A stretch of DNA of 64,000 nucleotides from Allodiplogaster sudhausi (Eukaryota > Nematoda > Chromadorea > Rhabditida > Diplogasteridae), in NCBI GenBank assembly GCA_945643635.1, contig CALZFC010000033.1, forward strand, positions 1,861,001-1,925,000, in the 5' to 3' direction. This document shows positions 35,669 to 48,084 of this stretch, in pieces (within the stretch, counting starts at the first letter, position 1; each line of letters opens with the position of its first letter). The notes under the pieces are model-generated. The model ran no database searches. It worked only from the letters and a program-made list of their open reading frames with translations, and was not told the DNA's origin. A program made the translations under genes and the position numbers.

Positions 35669-36292
35669 AGCATTCAGCTGGTTTTTTTGTTCGTTTCTCT
35701 CCATCTCTTAGTCTATGATCCTGTAACTGTCTGTCCCTCTCTGTTCCATCTCCCTCCTTCTCCGTCCCAATCTATCAGTTCAACTCGTCACTATCATCCA
35801 ACTCCCAGTTCTCTCTCCCCTCTTTTCTTCGCCAATCTCCCTCTACATTTCTTGAACCGAGAAAGTTTCCTCTTGGCAGCTCCGCCTGGCCATTCAATGT
35901 CCATCCCTTCCAAAGAAACCGCTTGCTTCTACTAAATTTGTGAACAAATAACTTTCCAACTTCACGCTTAAACAAAAACAAAAGTGTCTAATTTGCCTGC
36001 ATATATAGTGAATTTCCTATTACTCTTGATCGTTTTGCCTATAGGAGGGAGGGAGAGATAAAAAGTGAGAGATGGAGTAAGTAAATGAGAGAGTAAAAGG
36101 GAGAGAAGGAGAGAAATGAAGGGGAAATTTCGGTAATTGTATATGCACATTCACTTAGCGAAAATTAACATTGATCTCAACGACATGAAGGTTAAGATAA
36201 TCAATTAAATATACTGATAACTAAAGATTTATGTTTTTCATTCGCTTTTATTCATCTGATTGACGATTCTCCTCTTCTTCAGGGAATGGTCC

Positions 36293-37183
36293 TTCAATCC
36301 GACTAAGTGACGTGGTCGCGGAGAGAAAGCGACTCGCACCTTCCTCCTCTCTTAGCTCGCTCGCCCAAGACGAAGAGATGCTCTCCTCCCATGGCAACTA
36401 TCCAAAGAGGGCCGCCGCTAGAGATGGTTCATTTACTCTCTTTCGTTGCTCAGCCGGCAATAATGGCATTTACACAACTATCAAAATATAGCACTCAGTT
36501 ATACATAATTTCAAGACAGTTATCCTATAAATTAAGTGGAGGAAAGTAGAGAGATAGAATGCATTGAGTGGCTGCAGAGAACGGAATGGACTCGGTATCG
36601 TGGCAGCAGTTGGGAACAATGGACTCCCCCTCCACTCCCAAGAAGTTCAGGCGACGGTAAAATCTTTTACTAGTCCCTTTGCACTATTTTTCCTTTTTTT
36701 TTCAAATTCCTCCGAACTTATTGCTTTCATAATGAAGCCAAAATTATTTAAAGCATTTGCAAAACTATCCGCTCCTGGGTGGGTTCGAACCACCGACCTT
36801 TCGGTTAACAGCCGAACGCGCTGCCGATTGCGCCACAAGAGCACTGCTGGTCAAAATTTGACACACATTATGACAGTTCGCTAAACGTACGGTTGTTTCA
36901 TGAAGAGCCTTCACAATATCAACAAGACAGCTTCTACTTAATCTTGGTAGCAAGTATCATTCATTTTTTTAAACATAAATTTCATCGCTGCATTCACGTT
37001 ATACAAAATTTACCCTAATAATTAGTTTCCTTGCAACAACAACATGTTGTCTATTTCATCTTCACTATTCCATGCCTCACCAGAGCAATTTCTCTAGTCT
37101 AAACCTCTCGCACCCTCACGATTGCGTTTTCAGCTAGCCAACGTTCTTACCTCGTTATTGTCTCCTCTTCGCATCTCTTATAC

Positions 37184-37215
<32 letters not shown>

Positions 37216-37911
37216 ACTCTTTCTCTTTCTCTTCATTTCTTTCCCACTCTCCTTCGTCTATTCTCCTCTCTTTATTCCTTCTCAGCCATTGCCTATTGCA
37301 TTCCTCGCCCACTGCATCCATGGAAACGCCGGGGAATGATTGCCTGTAGGGAGAAACCCTGGTGATAACTGCTATTCTTATAGTCACTATCTGTAATCTC
37401 ACTTCTAATCAATCTATTAATGTTCATCTCTTCTCTTGGGTAGAACCGCCAAAAACCACTCAAAATTTCTCGACATGAAAATGAGTAAGACTTCTGAGAA
37501 AAAGACTTTCTCGTGACAGGTGATAAACAACAAAGCGAATTCCAGTGTTGTTGGTGCGTGGAGTAACGAAACAAATTCGAGGAGCCAGAAGTCGGTGGAG
37601 GGAAATGGCATCCTAAATGCCAAAAGAAAGCGCTTAATTGCAGAGGCTGAGCCTTTCCTCAAGATCTCATTTATCACTACGCACAACCAGGCAATTCCTT
37701 GCTGTCTTTCCACCATATTCTCCATCTGGACTTCATTCCCAGAATTCCCAGTCTAGGCAAACAGGATAATCTTATATATATCCTCGTGCGTCGCAACTTT
37801 TTTTAGCAGGCTTACTCTGAGATGTCATTAATAATTTTTAAAAAAAATCACTGTCGATACAGCGTACTCACAACTTTGATAATAAAGAGACAGAGAAAGA
37901 GATAGAGAGAT

Positions 37912-37951
<40 letters not shown>

Positions 37952-39030
37952 AGTTAATATTGGTTGGAGAGTATTTAAAAAAGGGAGCAACGGAGAGAGA
38001 GAGAGAGAGAGAGAGCAATGAGAAAGAGAGAGAGAGAACATCAGCGGATAAAACAGGTGTTTCGTCACTTGCAGAGATGGACAAGGACCCTCAGACCTGC
38101 ATCTTATCTTTCATTTCCTGCTGTTTTCACCAACCGATTCGCACTTCGCTACCCTCTTAATCTACCTCTCGCTATCTATTACCCGCCATCCCTTTCTCGA
38201 TCTCTTTTAGATTCACTCTCTTCATCACTCCTTCCTCTCACTCTCCGCCCCTATCTCCATCACTCCGTCTTCCTCTCACTCTCTGCCTCTCTCTCCATCA
38301 CTCTTTCTTCCTCTCGCTCTTCCGTCTGTCCAGAAGCATATAGAAAATATTGAGAGAATAAACGAAAAGCAGGGTTAGATGGCAGAAAGAGAAGATGAAT
38401 TGCCAGAGGAAGTCGCAGACAGACTGCGGTGAAAGAAGAGTGAAAGATGAAGAAAATGAGCTGAGGTGGGAGGGGCGAGAGTAAGAATTGGAAGGTGGCA
38501 GAAAGGTGAGAGAGAAAAGACAAGGCAAGTACCTTCTCTCCCTCTCTCTCTCACTTTCTTTCTCTCTCCCTTCCTCTCTCTCTCTCTGCACTCATTCTCT
38601 CTCTTTCTTTCATTTTCTCATCCATTTCTTCCTGTCGTGGCGGCAACAGAATCCTCAGTTAGTCGTCTAAGACGTCCACCAGGAAAGCCTCAAAGAGTTC
38701 TCTCGTCCCCTCTTCATCACCTGATTACCTATCAGAACACGTGTGAGTATCTCGAGAATACTCTGACTCCACCTCTTTCTCTCTGCGTGTCTGTCCTCTC
38801 TCTCCCTCTCTCCTGTCCTGGATGAACAGCGTCCTTCTGCAAAGTTCCCTCGTGGCTACCCAACAAGGCATCTCTCGCCTGAACAGGCATTCCCGTTCAG
38901 TCGTCGGTCGCTCTTTTCACATCCCCAACTCGCACCGACTCGCTGTCTGTCTACGGGCTCGCAACAAGTACAAGTCAGTTCAGTCTCCTGCAAGGACATG
39001 CTCCACACATCTGTTCTCTGCCAATATCAC

Positions 39031-39075
<45 letters not shown>

Positions 39076-39387
39076 CTTTTCTTCTTCTCACTCTTTCTCT
39101 TTCTTTTTCTCTTCTCACTCTCTCTCTCTCTCTTTCTCACTCTCTCTCTCTCTCTCTTTCTTTTCCTCTTCTCACTATCTCTCTCCCTCTTTTTATCTCG
39201 CTCTCGCTTTCCCTCGTCGCCTCACGATCTTTCTCCTAAGTCCAATCAGCCCGCGCCCATCAGCAGAATTGCTGCCGCTAATTGAAATGGCGTATTAGAA
39301 CTTTACTCCAGTTAATCTACTTTGATGCCGTTAGCTTTGAATGGCAATCGTAAGTTGAATTTGACTTCTTCTCTCGCTGCATATTAT

Positions 39388-39435
<48 letters not shown>

Positions 39436-42400
39436 GCTTTCCCTCTCTCTTTCTCTATCTTTATCTCTCTCTCTCTATCTCTCTCTGTCTCTATTTAACT
39501 GTTCTTTAATTTTTCTATGGTTATTATATCTTCTCACTTCTCCTGCTTTGCAATTCTTGCAAAAATCGTTATAAGCTCCTTATTTCAGCTTATCCAACGA
39601 TGGCGAATCACGAGTGAATGTCACTTGGCCCCCAGTGTGAGAAAGACAGAGTCAAAGAAGATCAGCTAGAGAAGGGGATAATGTGTGAGAGAAGAGAGAG
39701 ACAGCGAGAGAAAGAAAGAGAGAGAGATAGCATGGAAAGAAGAGAGGGGAGAGAGAAGCGAGTCATTTATCCACCCGGGAACATCAGTTTCATGTGCGCC
39801 TCAGGGCAAGAAGGGAACACGGAGGTATGAAAGTAGAAGAGAAGCAGGTGGAGGGAGAAGGAAGAGAACAACTGATGAGGGCTTGACTCGGACTGACCCA
39901 TTCAATGGCATCTTTCCATCTATTCTCAATCCCTTTCTTTGCTTCCAGCACGTTGCCTTTCTACTCATCCAGTATCATTTCGAGGAAAGAATATCAATTC
40001 GTTGGAGATAAAGCATTGCCACTAGTAATAAAATTGGCTTAAAATAATAGTTTGGCAGAATTTCCCATAAAAATAAATTTGCTTGTGAAACCATAAAGCT
40101 CCTGAATTAATTACTACTCTATGCCTCTAACTTGTGTAAGAGGAAGAGTGAAGATGAACGGGAAAGAGAGAGAAAGAAAGAGAAGAAAAGATACCGAGGG
40201 AGAGAGAGAGGGAGTGAGAAACAAAGAAAAGGTAGAGAGAGAGAAATGGATAGAGAATGATGATGAAGCCTGTCGCGTTCTACGTCCATTAACACAAGCA
40301 CTCCTGACATCCCGTAATATTTGTGGATATTATCACTCGTAACACTCTCTTGATGTACTTCGGCTTATGCTGGCAGTTTAGAAGCTTATTAGCATGTTTA
40401 GAATGGAATTGACTAATGTAACTGAAATTAAACTAAGATGCTTTAATCTTATAGGCATACGTAAATACCGGAGAATAAGAGTAGTAACTCAAATTCTAGT
40501 ACATATTTTTTTCATCAAGCATTTGAGTATCCAAAAATTATCGAGAAGGAAGTGAAAATACCAATGAAAGGGTGTTGGATTTCAGATACTCAACGTTCCG
40601 CTTTTTCTCTCTGCTTCACCATCTCTCTCTCTCTCTATTCCACTCTCTCTCTTTCTTAAACTCCCTCTATTTCTCTTTCTCTCTCTCTCTCTCTCTTTCT
40701 TCAGGCGTGAGAAACATCTGCGTCGTCCTTCGGTGTGCGATGACGAGGTAGACGTGGACGAGCATGACTCTGGAGTGGCGTCAGCCTTGGTGGCTACTTC
40801 GTTCGCCTTCGCCGACTCGGTTCCTCCCCACTCGGGACGGACCATTGCAGAGGAGGACGAGGAGCAGCTGAAGTCGTATGCTTCCGATGCCATTCCGAGG
40901 GTCGCCACCCGAGTGAGTCAACTGACTCGTATTTCACGACTACTTCCCACTCCTCTCACCACAAATCTCAGTCTTTTTCTCTGCCCCTCCTGAAAGCTCT
41001 TGCTCTCTCTCTCTCTCTCTCCCTCTTACAATATCCGTATCGCTTGTATTTCCCCTCTTCTTTTCAAATAGCATTATGCCGCGTACGAGAAGGGAGGAAA
41101 AATGGACATCCGCTCGAAAGTACGATAGTACACGCCTTCTCTTCTGCATTGTGGCGCGAGAAGTGTAGAGAGAATCCAGAGGGATAATGAGAAAGAGAGA
41201 GAGAGAGAGAGGGCTAGAGATAAAGGGAGAGAAATACAACCATGGGTTACAGAGAAAGGCGTCGGAGAGGTAGAAAGGGAAAAGAAAAAGAGAGAGCGAC
41301 AATAAAAAATGCGAAGCCGAGAATGGAAGACACCAAAAGAAACAGCCGTAGGACATCGTCCAGGTGCCTTTCCCATTCTCTCCCACACTCATCGGCCACA
41401 CCGGTGACTGCAAAGCTGCATGTTATTCCTCTCTTCATTTATGTTCCTCATTCCTCCTCTCTCATTCTCTTCTTCTTTCTTTTATCTCTCTCTCTTCCTA
41501 ATTCTCTCCCTCTCTCACCCTCCTCCCTCTCTCTCCTAATTCTCTCTTCTCTCTCCCTCCTCCACCCTGTCCTACTCAGTTTGGGCTTAGTTGTGGGCGT
41601 AAGTCACAAGCGAACAGTGCACACACTTGATGATGCCCGAGACAAAGAAAAGTGCAAGAATTTCCCAGCAGGACGCAGAAAGAGTGAAACACGGCAAATG
41701 TCAAAGGAAGCATGAGGAAAATGTAAAATCTGTATTAGGGTGAGAAAGAGAAAAGAAAGTGGGGTGGAGTTTGAGAATGAGAGAGGAATGGTGAGCACAA
41801 GAAAGGAAGATCTTCTAAAGAGAGAGAGAGAAGTGTATCCTGAACTCTTCATACAACGAATATGTAACCGTTTTCCATAGCAAGAAATTACAAAGTGCAC
41901 GTATGCTCAGCCTCTTTGAAAGGTGACGCAGTGAATATTCGGTGACTGGATGAAATGGAGAAGAACTTAAACATATTTTTTGAGCGAGGGATTTCTAAAT
42001 TATAGCCCCATATTTGAATGGACAAGGATAACAAAGTAGTATTTCTGATATATGTATGTACGTACATATATATAATGTACAAATGAATATCTGAATTCTT
42101 CACTTCCATCCTTGCTTTCCTTCAGGGAATCTCCGTCGAAAACGCACAAGGCGTGGAATTCCTGCGGTTGAATGTAGGCGGGCAACGGTTCATGATTCGC
42201 AAGTCAACCATTCTCAGGCGGAATGTCGGTGAGTTCAAAAAACCAGTTTTTTTTAAGGAGGTATCCGGAGAATAATTAAGAGAGCATCTCTGTAAGACTC
42301 AAGGAGGCTTACATAGGCGCCTGCCCCGGGGAATTTTTGTTTTCTTTTACTTTGAAAACTTTATGAGGGACACATCTAGTGTTCATAAAAAAATATTTTT

Positions 42401-45400
42401 TTTCAAAAAGTTTGAAAAAAATTTTTTCTCTTAGTTATAAGTAAAAATGTTAAAAAAATTTGGAAGGCCATATCTAACGTTATACTTAATATTGCTCGAA
42501 AATCTTTTTACTGTTCGATTCCTTATTTAAAAATACACAAAAACGTCCCAGATGACTGTTTTTGAAAAATTAAAATTTTTATGACTTTTGTGCAATTTAA
42601 TTTTTTGAAATATGATTTTTAGCTAATTACTTTTTTTTTATTATGACTTACAAAAAACTGAATCTTTCATAAGAAAGAGGAGGAAAAACTACATATAATA
42701 CATCTCTACGAGGAAAAATCTCGGATACACTTTTTGGGTATCTGCATTTGAATATGTGTTTCTAAGCAAATTTCGGTTTTGGCCACAAACCACAATTTCA
42801 TTCAAACTTCTTCAATTTTAAAAAGAAAGAGTCCATTCGATGTGATTTGTTATGCTCTTTAAAATGGTATATACTTTGTTCGCAAAAGAAATTAGTCTAA
42901 AGGCCTAAAATTTACTTTTTGTGTTTTAGGCCTATTTCTGGTGTCAAAATACTCATTCTTTGCACGATTAATGGATCTTGTAGGCTGATTTTCCATATAA
43001 TATTTATACTGCGAGAAAGAGCAGCTAAAACTGAGTCGAATACAACTTTAAAATTAAAATCTGATGATACACTTTTTGGGAATATGTATTTGAATACTGA
43101 CTGTTGAAGGCGATATTCCTGAATATTTTTAGAAATATTTTTTAAAATTGTTCTTTTGAAGCATCTAGCTCGGAATTATGGGTAATCCAGAATTCTTTGA
43201 AATTCTTTTACGATATGACACTCAAAAGTACTTCAAAATTCAGGAAATCACATTTTTACCAGCATAGGTGCTGAAATAAATGTACGAAAACTCCTTCGAA
43301 GCCAACTAAAAGATCATTTGTGAGACGGCTTGCCAAATAGGACATAACCATTCGAAAGAGCAGAGACTTTTGCATAATATATCCACAGATGAAAGAGCAA
43401 AATATGTACATGTTTCAGAAATCTTGATATTGGGAAAAATATCGACGACAGGTTTCGACTAATTTGAGCAGTTCGCGAAAAACGATACCAATGGAAATTA
43501 TGTTCCGAAAATTGTACCATATGGTTTTTTGAGACGAGAAACATGAATTCGATCTTAATTTTCTACTTTTGTGTACCATCCATGGTACTTTGGTCGAAAT
43601 ATAATTTTTTCGCATATAACATTTCATTCTTCGATCAAAAGTACCATGGGTGGTACACAAAAGTAGAAAATTAAGATCGAATTCATGTTCCTCGTCTCAA
43701 AAAACCATATGGTACAATTTTCAGAACATAATTTCCATTGGTATCGTTTTTCGCGAACTGCTCAAATTAGTCGAAACCTGTCGTCGATATTTTTCCCAAT
43801 ATCAAGATTTCTGAAACATGTACATATTTTGCTCTTTCATCTGTGGATATATTATGCAAAAGTCTCTGCTCTTTCGAATGGTTATGTCCTATTTGGCAAG
43901 CCGTCTCACAAATGATCTTTTAGTTGGCTTCGAAGGAGTTTTCTAAAAATATTCAGGAATATCGCCTTCAACAGTCAGTATTCAAATACATATTCCCAAA
44001 AAGTGTATCCTCAGATTTTAATTTTAAAGTTGTATTCGACTCAGTTTTAGCTGCTCTTTCTCGCAGTATAAATATTATATGGAAAATCAGCCTACAAGAT
44101 CCATTAATCGTGCAAAGAATGAGTATTTTGACACCAGAAATAGGCCTAAAACACAAAAAGTAATTTTAGGCCTTTAGACTAATTTCTTTTGCGAACAAAG
44201 TATATACCATTTTAAAGAGCATAACAAATCACATCGAATGGACTCTTTCGTTTTAAAATTGAAGAAGTTTGAATGAAATTGTGGTTTGTGGCCAAAACCG
44301 AAATTTGCTTAGAAACACATATTCAAATGCAGATACCCAAAAAGTGTATCCGAGATTTTTCCTCGTAGAGAAGTATTATATGTAGTTTTTCCTCCTCTTT
44401 CTTATGAAAGATTCAGTTTTTCGCAAGTCATAATAATAAAAAAAGTAATTAGCTAAAAATCATATTTCAAAAAATTAAATTGCACAAAAGTCATAAAAAT
44501 TTTAATTTTCGAAAACAGTCATCTGGGACTTTTTTGTGTATTTTTAAATAAGGAATCGAACAGTGAAAAGATTTTCGAGAAATATTAAGTATAACGTTAG
44601 ATATGGCCTTCCAAAGTTTTTTAACATTTTTACTTATAACTAAGAGAAAAAATTTTTTTCAAACTTTTTGAAAAAATATATTTCTTTATGAACACTAGAT
44701 GTGTCCCTCATAAAGTTTTCAAAGTAAAAGAAAACAAAAATTCCCCGGGGCAGACGCTCCTTGACCCTTACAGAGGGGCTCTCTTAATCTATGTTTTATT
44801 CTATATGGATGAGTTCATCTTGGCGTAAAACATATATCTCGAAAGTTTGAGCGATCTTCTTCCATTACATTCTGAGCAATAGTAACGTGAAAACTGGCGG
44901 GTAGAGAATTAGCTACGGTAGGTCAGATCTGCCTTCTTATTTCACATGCTCTCTCGAGCGAACGTCAGGCAACTTTATGAGCGCGCGCATTCAAACTGGT
45001 TCTCTTGCGCTACTGTATAATTATTCGCCGGATACTTCCTTTAATATAATTTGCCCTGTGCTTGCACGTATACGTCATGAATGAAGATGAAAATAAGAAT
45101 GCTGGCAGGTCGACTGGCCTGGATGATGACTGCGACAGCAGAGGAGCGCCTCTCTCTGGTCGACGCCTACCTCTCAGCAACAGATGAATACTATTTCGAG
45201 GTCTTCAATTCTTCTCATTTTGCTTCATTTTATAGGAACTTTTCTTTTAATTCTGATATTTTCAGCGCGCGCCAGGCCTCTTTCATCTCATCTTTCAGTT
45301 CTACCTCTCAGGTTATAATTTTTTCTGCAAGTTCTTCATTGTATTGCTCCCATGTGGTTTGGTGGACCTGTCTTTGCTGCCCGACTCTGGAAGTGACGAT

Positions 45401-48084
45401 TGCACTCCTCGTTCAGGCCTGATCCACCAGCCTTCTCATCTCTGCCCCACCGACATTCTAGACGAACTCGACTACTGGGGCATTGTGCCTGATGACTACC
45501 TTGCTGAGTGCTGTTCTGCCGAAGACAAGGCTTGTTTTTGGCCGAAAACTATTTCAGGCAATGTAGACTAGCCAGAGTTAGACAAATGGGCAATTGCTCA
45601 GTCTGTTCCGCAGATTCAATCTCATACATACATATGTAGCTAAAAATGAGACTTGAATGAACTATTGAAATCATAATTAATTTGAGCATGATGCAATCTC
45701 GCTTTCGACCGAATCGAGTGGAGTAGAGAAGCCGAATGTCTTCGAGGGACTCTTTCTTGGCGAATTCCGTGAAAAGGCCTGGAACATCATTGAAGAACCT
45801 TCAAGGTGCGGAATATATTTTTTATTAACTCTCTTAAAATCTTTCAGATTTTTCCAAATAATTGACAAACGGTGGTAAATTCAGCTCAGTGTACGCACAA
45901 GTGTTCGCTTCTCTTTCCATTCTCTTCGTTCTCATCTCCATTTCCGGCCTTGTTCTCGGCAGCATTCCCGAGCTACAAGTCGACGTTATCCACAACGCAA
46001 GTCTGTTTTTTTTTAAAGTTTTTAAGTTCCCTCAAAGTTGAGCAATCCATTTTTCATATGCATGCTTCTTTTTTAACTCGAAGCATTCCGCAAAGTGTTC
46101 GTGCATGAACTTATAAAAAGAGAAAGATTGCAGATTCAACGGGAGCAGAGAACAACTCGAGTCAAGGGACGGGAAGAGAACGCGAGCCGCATCCCTTGCT
46201 CACCCGAGTCGAGTACATCTGCATCGTATGGTTCACTCTCGAGTACGGAGTCAAGATGCTCGTCGCTGCTGAGAGGTTCACTTTTGTTTATTGTTATCCA
46301 TTCACTTATGTATGTACATACATACAAACATTATATTTCTTCACGTCAACTTTTCAAAACAGTCGTTTGGTGAATCTGGATATCATTAAAAACTAGACTA
46401 ATTATGCATTTTACCATCTTTGAAGACATCGAAAAGTCTTCAAAGATGGTAAAATGCGAAGAGACTAAATTAAGGAAGAAGACAGCGCTGCAGCTGCTGA
46501 ACATGATCGACTTGATGGCGATCATTCCCTTCCTCATTGACATGGCTCTCATGCTCATCGGCATTGACACCGAACAACTTCGCGATCTCAAGGTCTCCTT
46601 CTTTCATGTCGCATATTATAATAAATTACGGTAAAATAATCTCAGGATATATGTATGTATATGTACTTAAGGAAAAATTGTTTCAAATTACAAAAAAAAA
46701 AGATCATTGATTTGCGAGTGATGTTCAGGGCGCATTCCTCGTCATCCGAATCCTGCGAGTTCTGCGTGTGATTCGAGTGCTGAAACTCGGCCGCTACAGC
46801 AGCGGCCTGCAGATGTTTGGGAAGACACTCAAGGTCCACTTCATCTGAGAGAATCCCTCTTAGATGACTGAACAGAGATGATTCAGGCGAGTTTCCGTCA
46901 GCTTGGAATGATGGCGATGGTTGTGTTGACTGGAGTCATCTTCTTCTCTACTCTCGTCTACTTCCTCGAAAAGGACGAGCCTGACACGCGATTCACTTCC
47001 ATTCCGGCCGCGTGCTGGTGGTCAGATCTTTTCTCTCTTTCTAAGAGAGAGAGAAAGAGATTGGGAGACGGAGAAGTGTATTAACTCGTACATTGGAAAT
47101 GAATTGCCAGGTGTATCGTGACGATGACGACCGTTGGCTACGGAGATTTGACGCCCGTTACCGTCCGTAAGTCATTCTAATCTAATCTGGCGTGATGTCC
47201 CACTTTTTCTATGTCTGCCGACGTGTACAAAAATGAGATTACTTATGCTTCTTTAGTCAGGAAGAGACCTTCTTTCAGCTGGGAAACTCGTGGCAACGGG
47301 AGCCATTGCCTGTGGCGTACTCGTCCTCGCTCTTCCTATCACAATCATTGTCAGTGCCACTTCATGCTTGCCAAGTGTGCGTAGTCTCTTCGCAATCCAG
47401 CTTGAGCATTCTCACAGTTGCCGGAGAGAGATTCCTTCTTATTTAATGAAGAACAGGAAATAAGAATAGTGAGTAGCATTTGATTGTCCCATCAATCGCT
47501 TCGCGGACCGCTTCCCAACAACGTCCAATTTCCTCCTCTATCTTTAGGCCCAAGTAGCCTTCACCATCGCAGGCAAGAATCGCCGCAGGCATCTTGGATA
47601 TGCCACAGATAATCGTTCAAGATTTCGAAGAGTGAGCGAAAGAGCGAGAGAAAGACTCACTGGAGAATAAGCAAAAAACAAGTTATAATAAGGCGTATAA
47701 GTAGTGTGACTTGCGAAAGCTGCTTATGAGTTGACTAAGCTAGAGCCACTGGCCATTGCACTCCTGCGTGTCCACGAGATGTCGGAGAGAGAGAAGAAGA
47801 GAAAAGCCACCGCCAGCAGCCAGCTGCACCCTTTTCTCGCCTCTCGCAGCGCTTCTTTACCATTCATTGCATCCTTACCATTATTCGTTATTTTGCAGCC
47901 TAAACAAATTTGTCCCATTCAGGTTGACAACTTCATGAAAGTGGCCGAAGGGGAGCGGGCGGTCAATGGCATTCGTCGATTCGGGGGAGGCGGATTCGGT
48001 GCCCCTGCCGCCGCTCCGCAGCCTCCCATGCGCTCTCACTACCTGCCCAGGCCCGCTGCGGTCACTCAGGACACCATCTGCTGA
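36293..48084 (+). CDS. Shab-type voltage-gated potassium channel (EXP-2/KVS-like), 5' partial
   Basis: Exons that join in frame: 36293-36427, 36578-36656, 40705-40912, 42126-42228, 45109-45200, 45266-45311, 45417-45529, 45687-45805, 45885-46000, 46134-46275, 46475-46592, 46729-46833, 46887-47020, 47111-47166, 47279-47349 and 47923-48084. A disordered acidic N-terminus leads to the T1 tetramerisation domain (LNVGGQRF; DELDYWGI). S1 follows (SILFVLISISGLVLG), then S2 (CIVWFTLEYGVKML), S3 (NMIDLMAIIPFLID) and S4 with regularly spaced arginines (RILRVLRVIRVLKLGR). The pore has the TVGYGD filter at 47130-47147, and S6 carries PITIIVDNF. The gating PxP of many Kv channels is PIT here, as in EXP-2 and the silent KCNG/KCNS types. 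The cytoplasmic tail is only about 50 residues. The start exon is not found. The intron 42229-45108 carries nested mobile elements. Confidence 0.87.
36770..36842 (-). tRNA. tRNA-Asn(GTT)
   Basis: A 73-nt minus-strand sequence folds as a full cloverleaf. The acceptor stem is GCTCTTG with CAGGAGC (one G-U pair). The D arm is GGCGCAATCGGCAGCGC, the anticodon arm CGGCTGTTAACCG has anticodon GTT, and the T arm is GGTGGTTCGAACCCACC. The discriminator base is G, and there is no intron. It lies antisense inside the 4-kb third intron of the potassium channel gene. Confidence 0.96.
37917..38040. repeat. GA microsatellite in a channel intron
   Basis: Interrupted (GA)n at about 37917-37948 and 37993-38038. 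The Ser/Leu-rich frames on the minus strand are artefacts. Confidence 0.9.
38648..38972 (+). other. possible alternative exons in the large channel intron
   Basis: Two stretches look exon-like on the plus strand. One is after an AACAG acceptor at 38649 to a gtgagt donor near 38743 (SVSRLRRPPGKPQRV). The other is at about 38820-38968 (EQRPSAKFPRGYPTRHLSPE) ending in gtcagt. Neither is needed to keep frame between the 36578-36656 and 40705-40912 exons. They could be optional exons of the channel or belong to nothing. Confidence 0.25.
39033..39490. repeat. cluster of CT microsatellites
   Basis: (CT)n and CTTT-rich tracts at about 39033-39200 and 39390-39490 in the channel intron. Plus-strand Ser/Leu-rich frames here are artefacts. 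Confidence 0.9.
42257..45040. mobile_element. TTAA MITE with GGAGGTATCCGG ends, split by another element
   Basis: The left end (GGAGGTATCCGGAGAATAATT, from 42257 after TTTTAA) is inverted at the right end (AATTATTCGCCGGATACTTCCT, to 45040, followed by TTAA at 45041-45044). The real body is only about 20 bp on the left and 253 bp on the right, because the 2.5-kb foldback is inserted near its left end. The ends resemble the AGGAGG ends of the MITE at 12238-12680. Confidence 0.7.
42280..44783. mobile_element. 2.5-kb TTAA-flanked foldback, copy 1, in a Kv-channel intron
   Basis: The ends are GAGAGCATCTCTGTAAG and its inverted partner CTTACAGAGGGGCTCTC, flanked by TTAA at 42276-42279 and 44784-44787. 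The two arms are near-perfect inverted copies. For example, 43314-43544 and 43685-43915 give the same 76-codon translation on opposite strands, and 42919-43107 matches 43968-44156 with one amino-acid difference. The centre is a spacer of tens of bases near 43587-43636. No transposase. It lies in the intron between the two T1-domain exons. Confidence 0.88.
46406..46457. repeat. perfect 22-bp inverted repeat (hairpin) before the S3 exon
   Basis: GCATTTTACCATCTTTGAAGAC (46406-46427) is followed after 8 nt by its exact reverse complement (46436-46457). The hairpin ends 17 nt upstream of the 3' splice site used at 46474/46475 in the channel gene, so it lies entirely in the intron. Confidence 0.9.

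Noticed and set aside
40119..41900. Open frames of the 40-42 kb region as a separate gene
   Set aside because: Only 40705-40912 has clean splice sites and normal composition, and it belongs to the potassium channel. The rest follows GA/CT repeats.
43314..43915. Two identical 76-codon open frames on opposite strands (and similar pairs at 42919-43107/43968-44156 and 59558-59803/59915-60133)
   Set aside because: They are the same DNA read from the two arms of the foldbacks, lack homology, and are broken by differences in the other copy.
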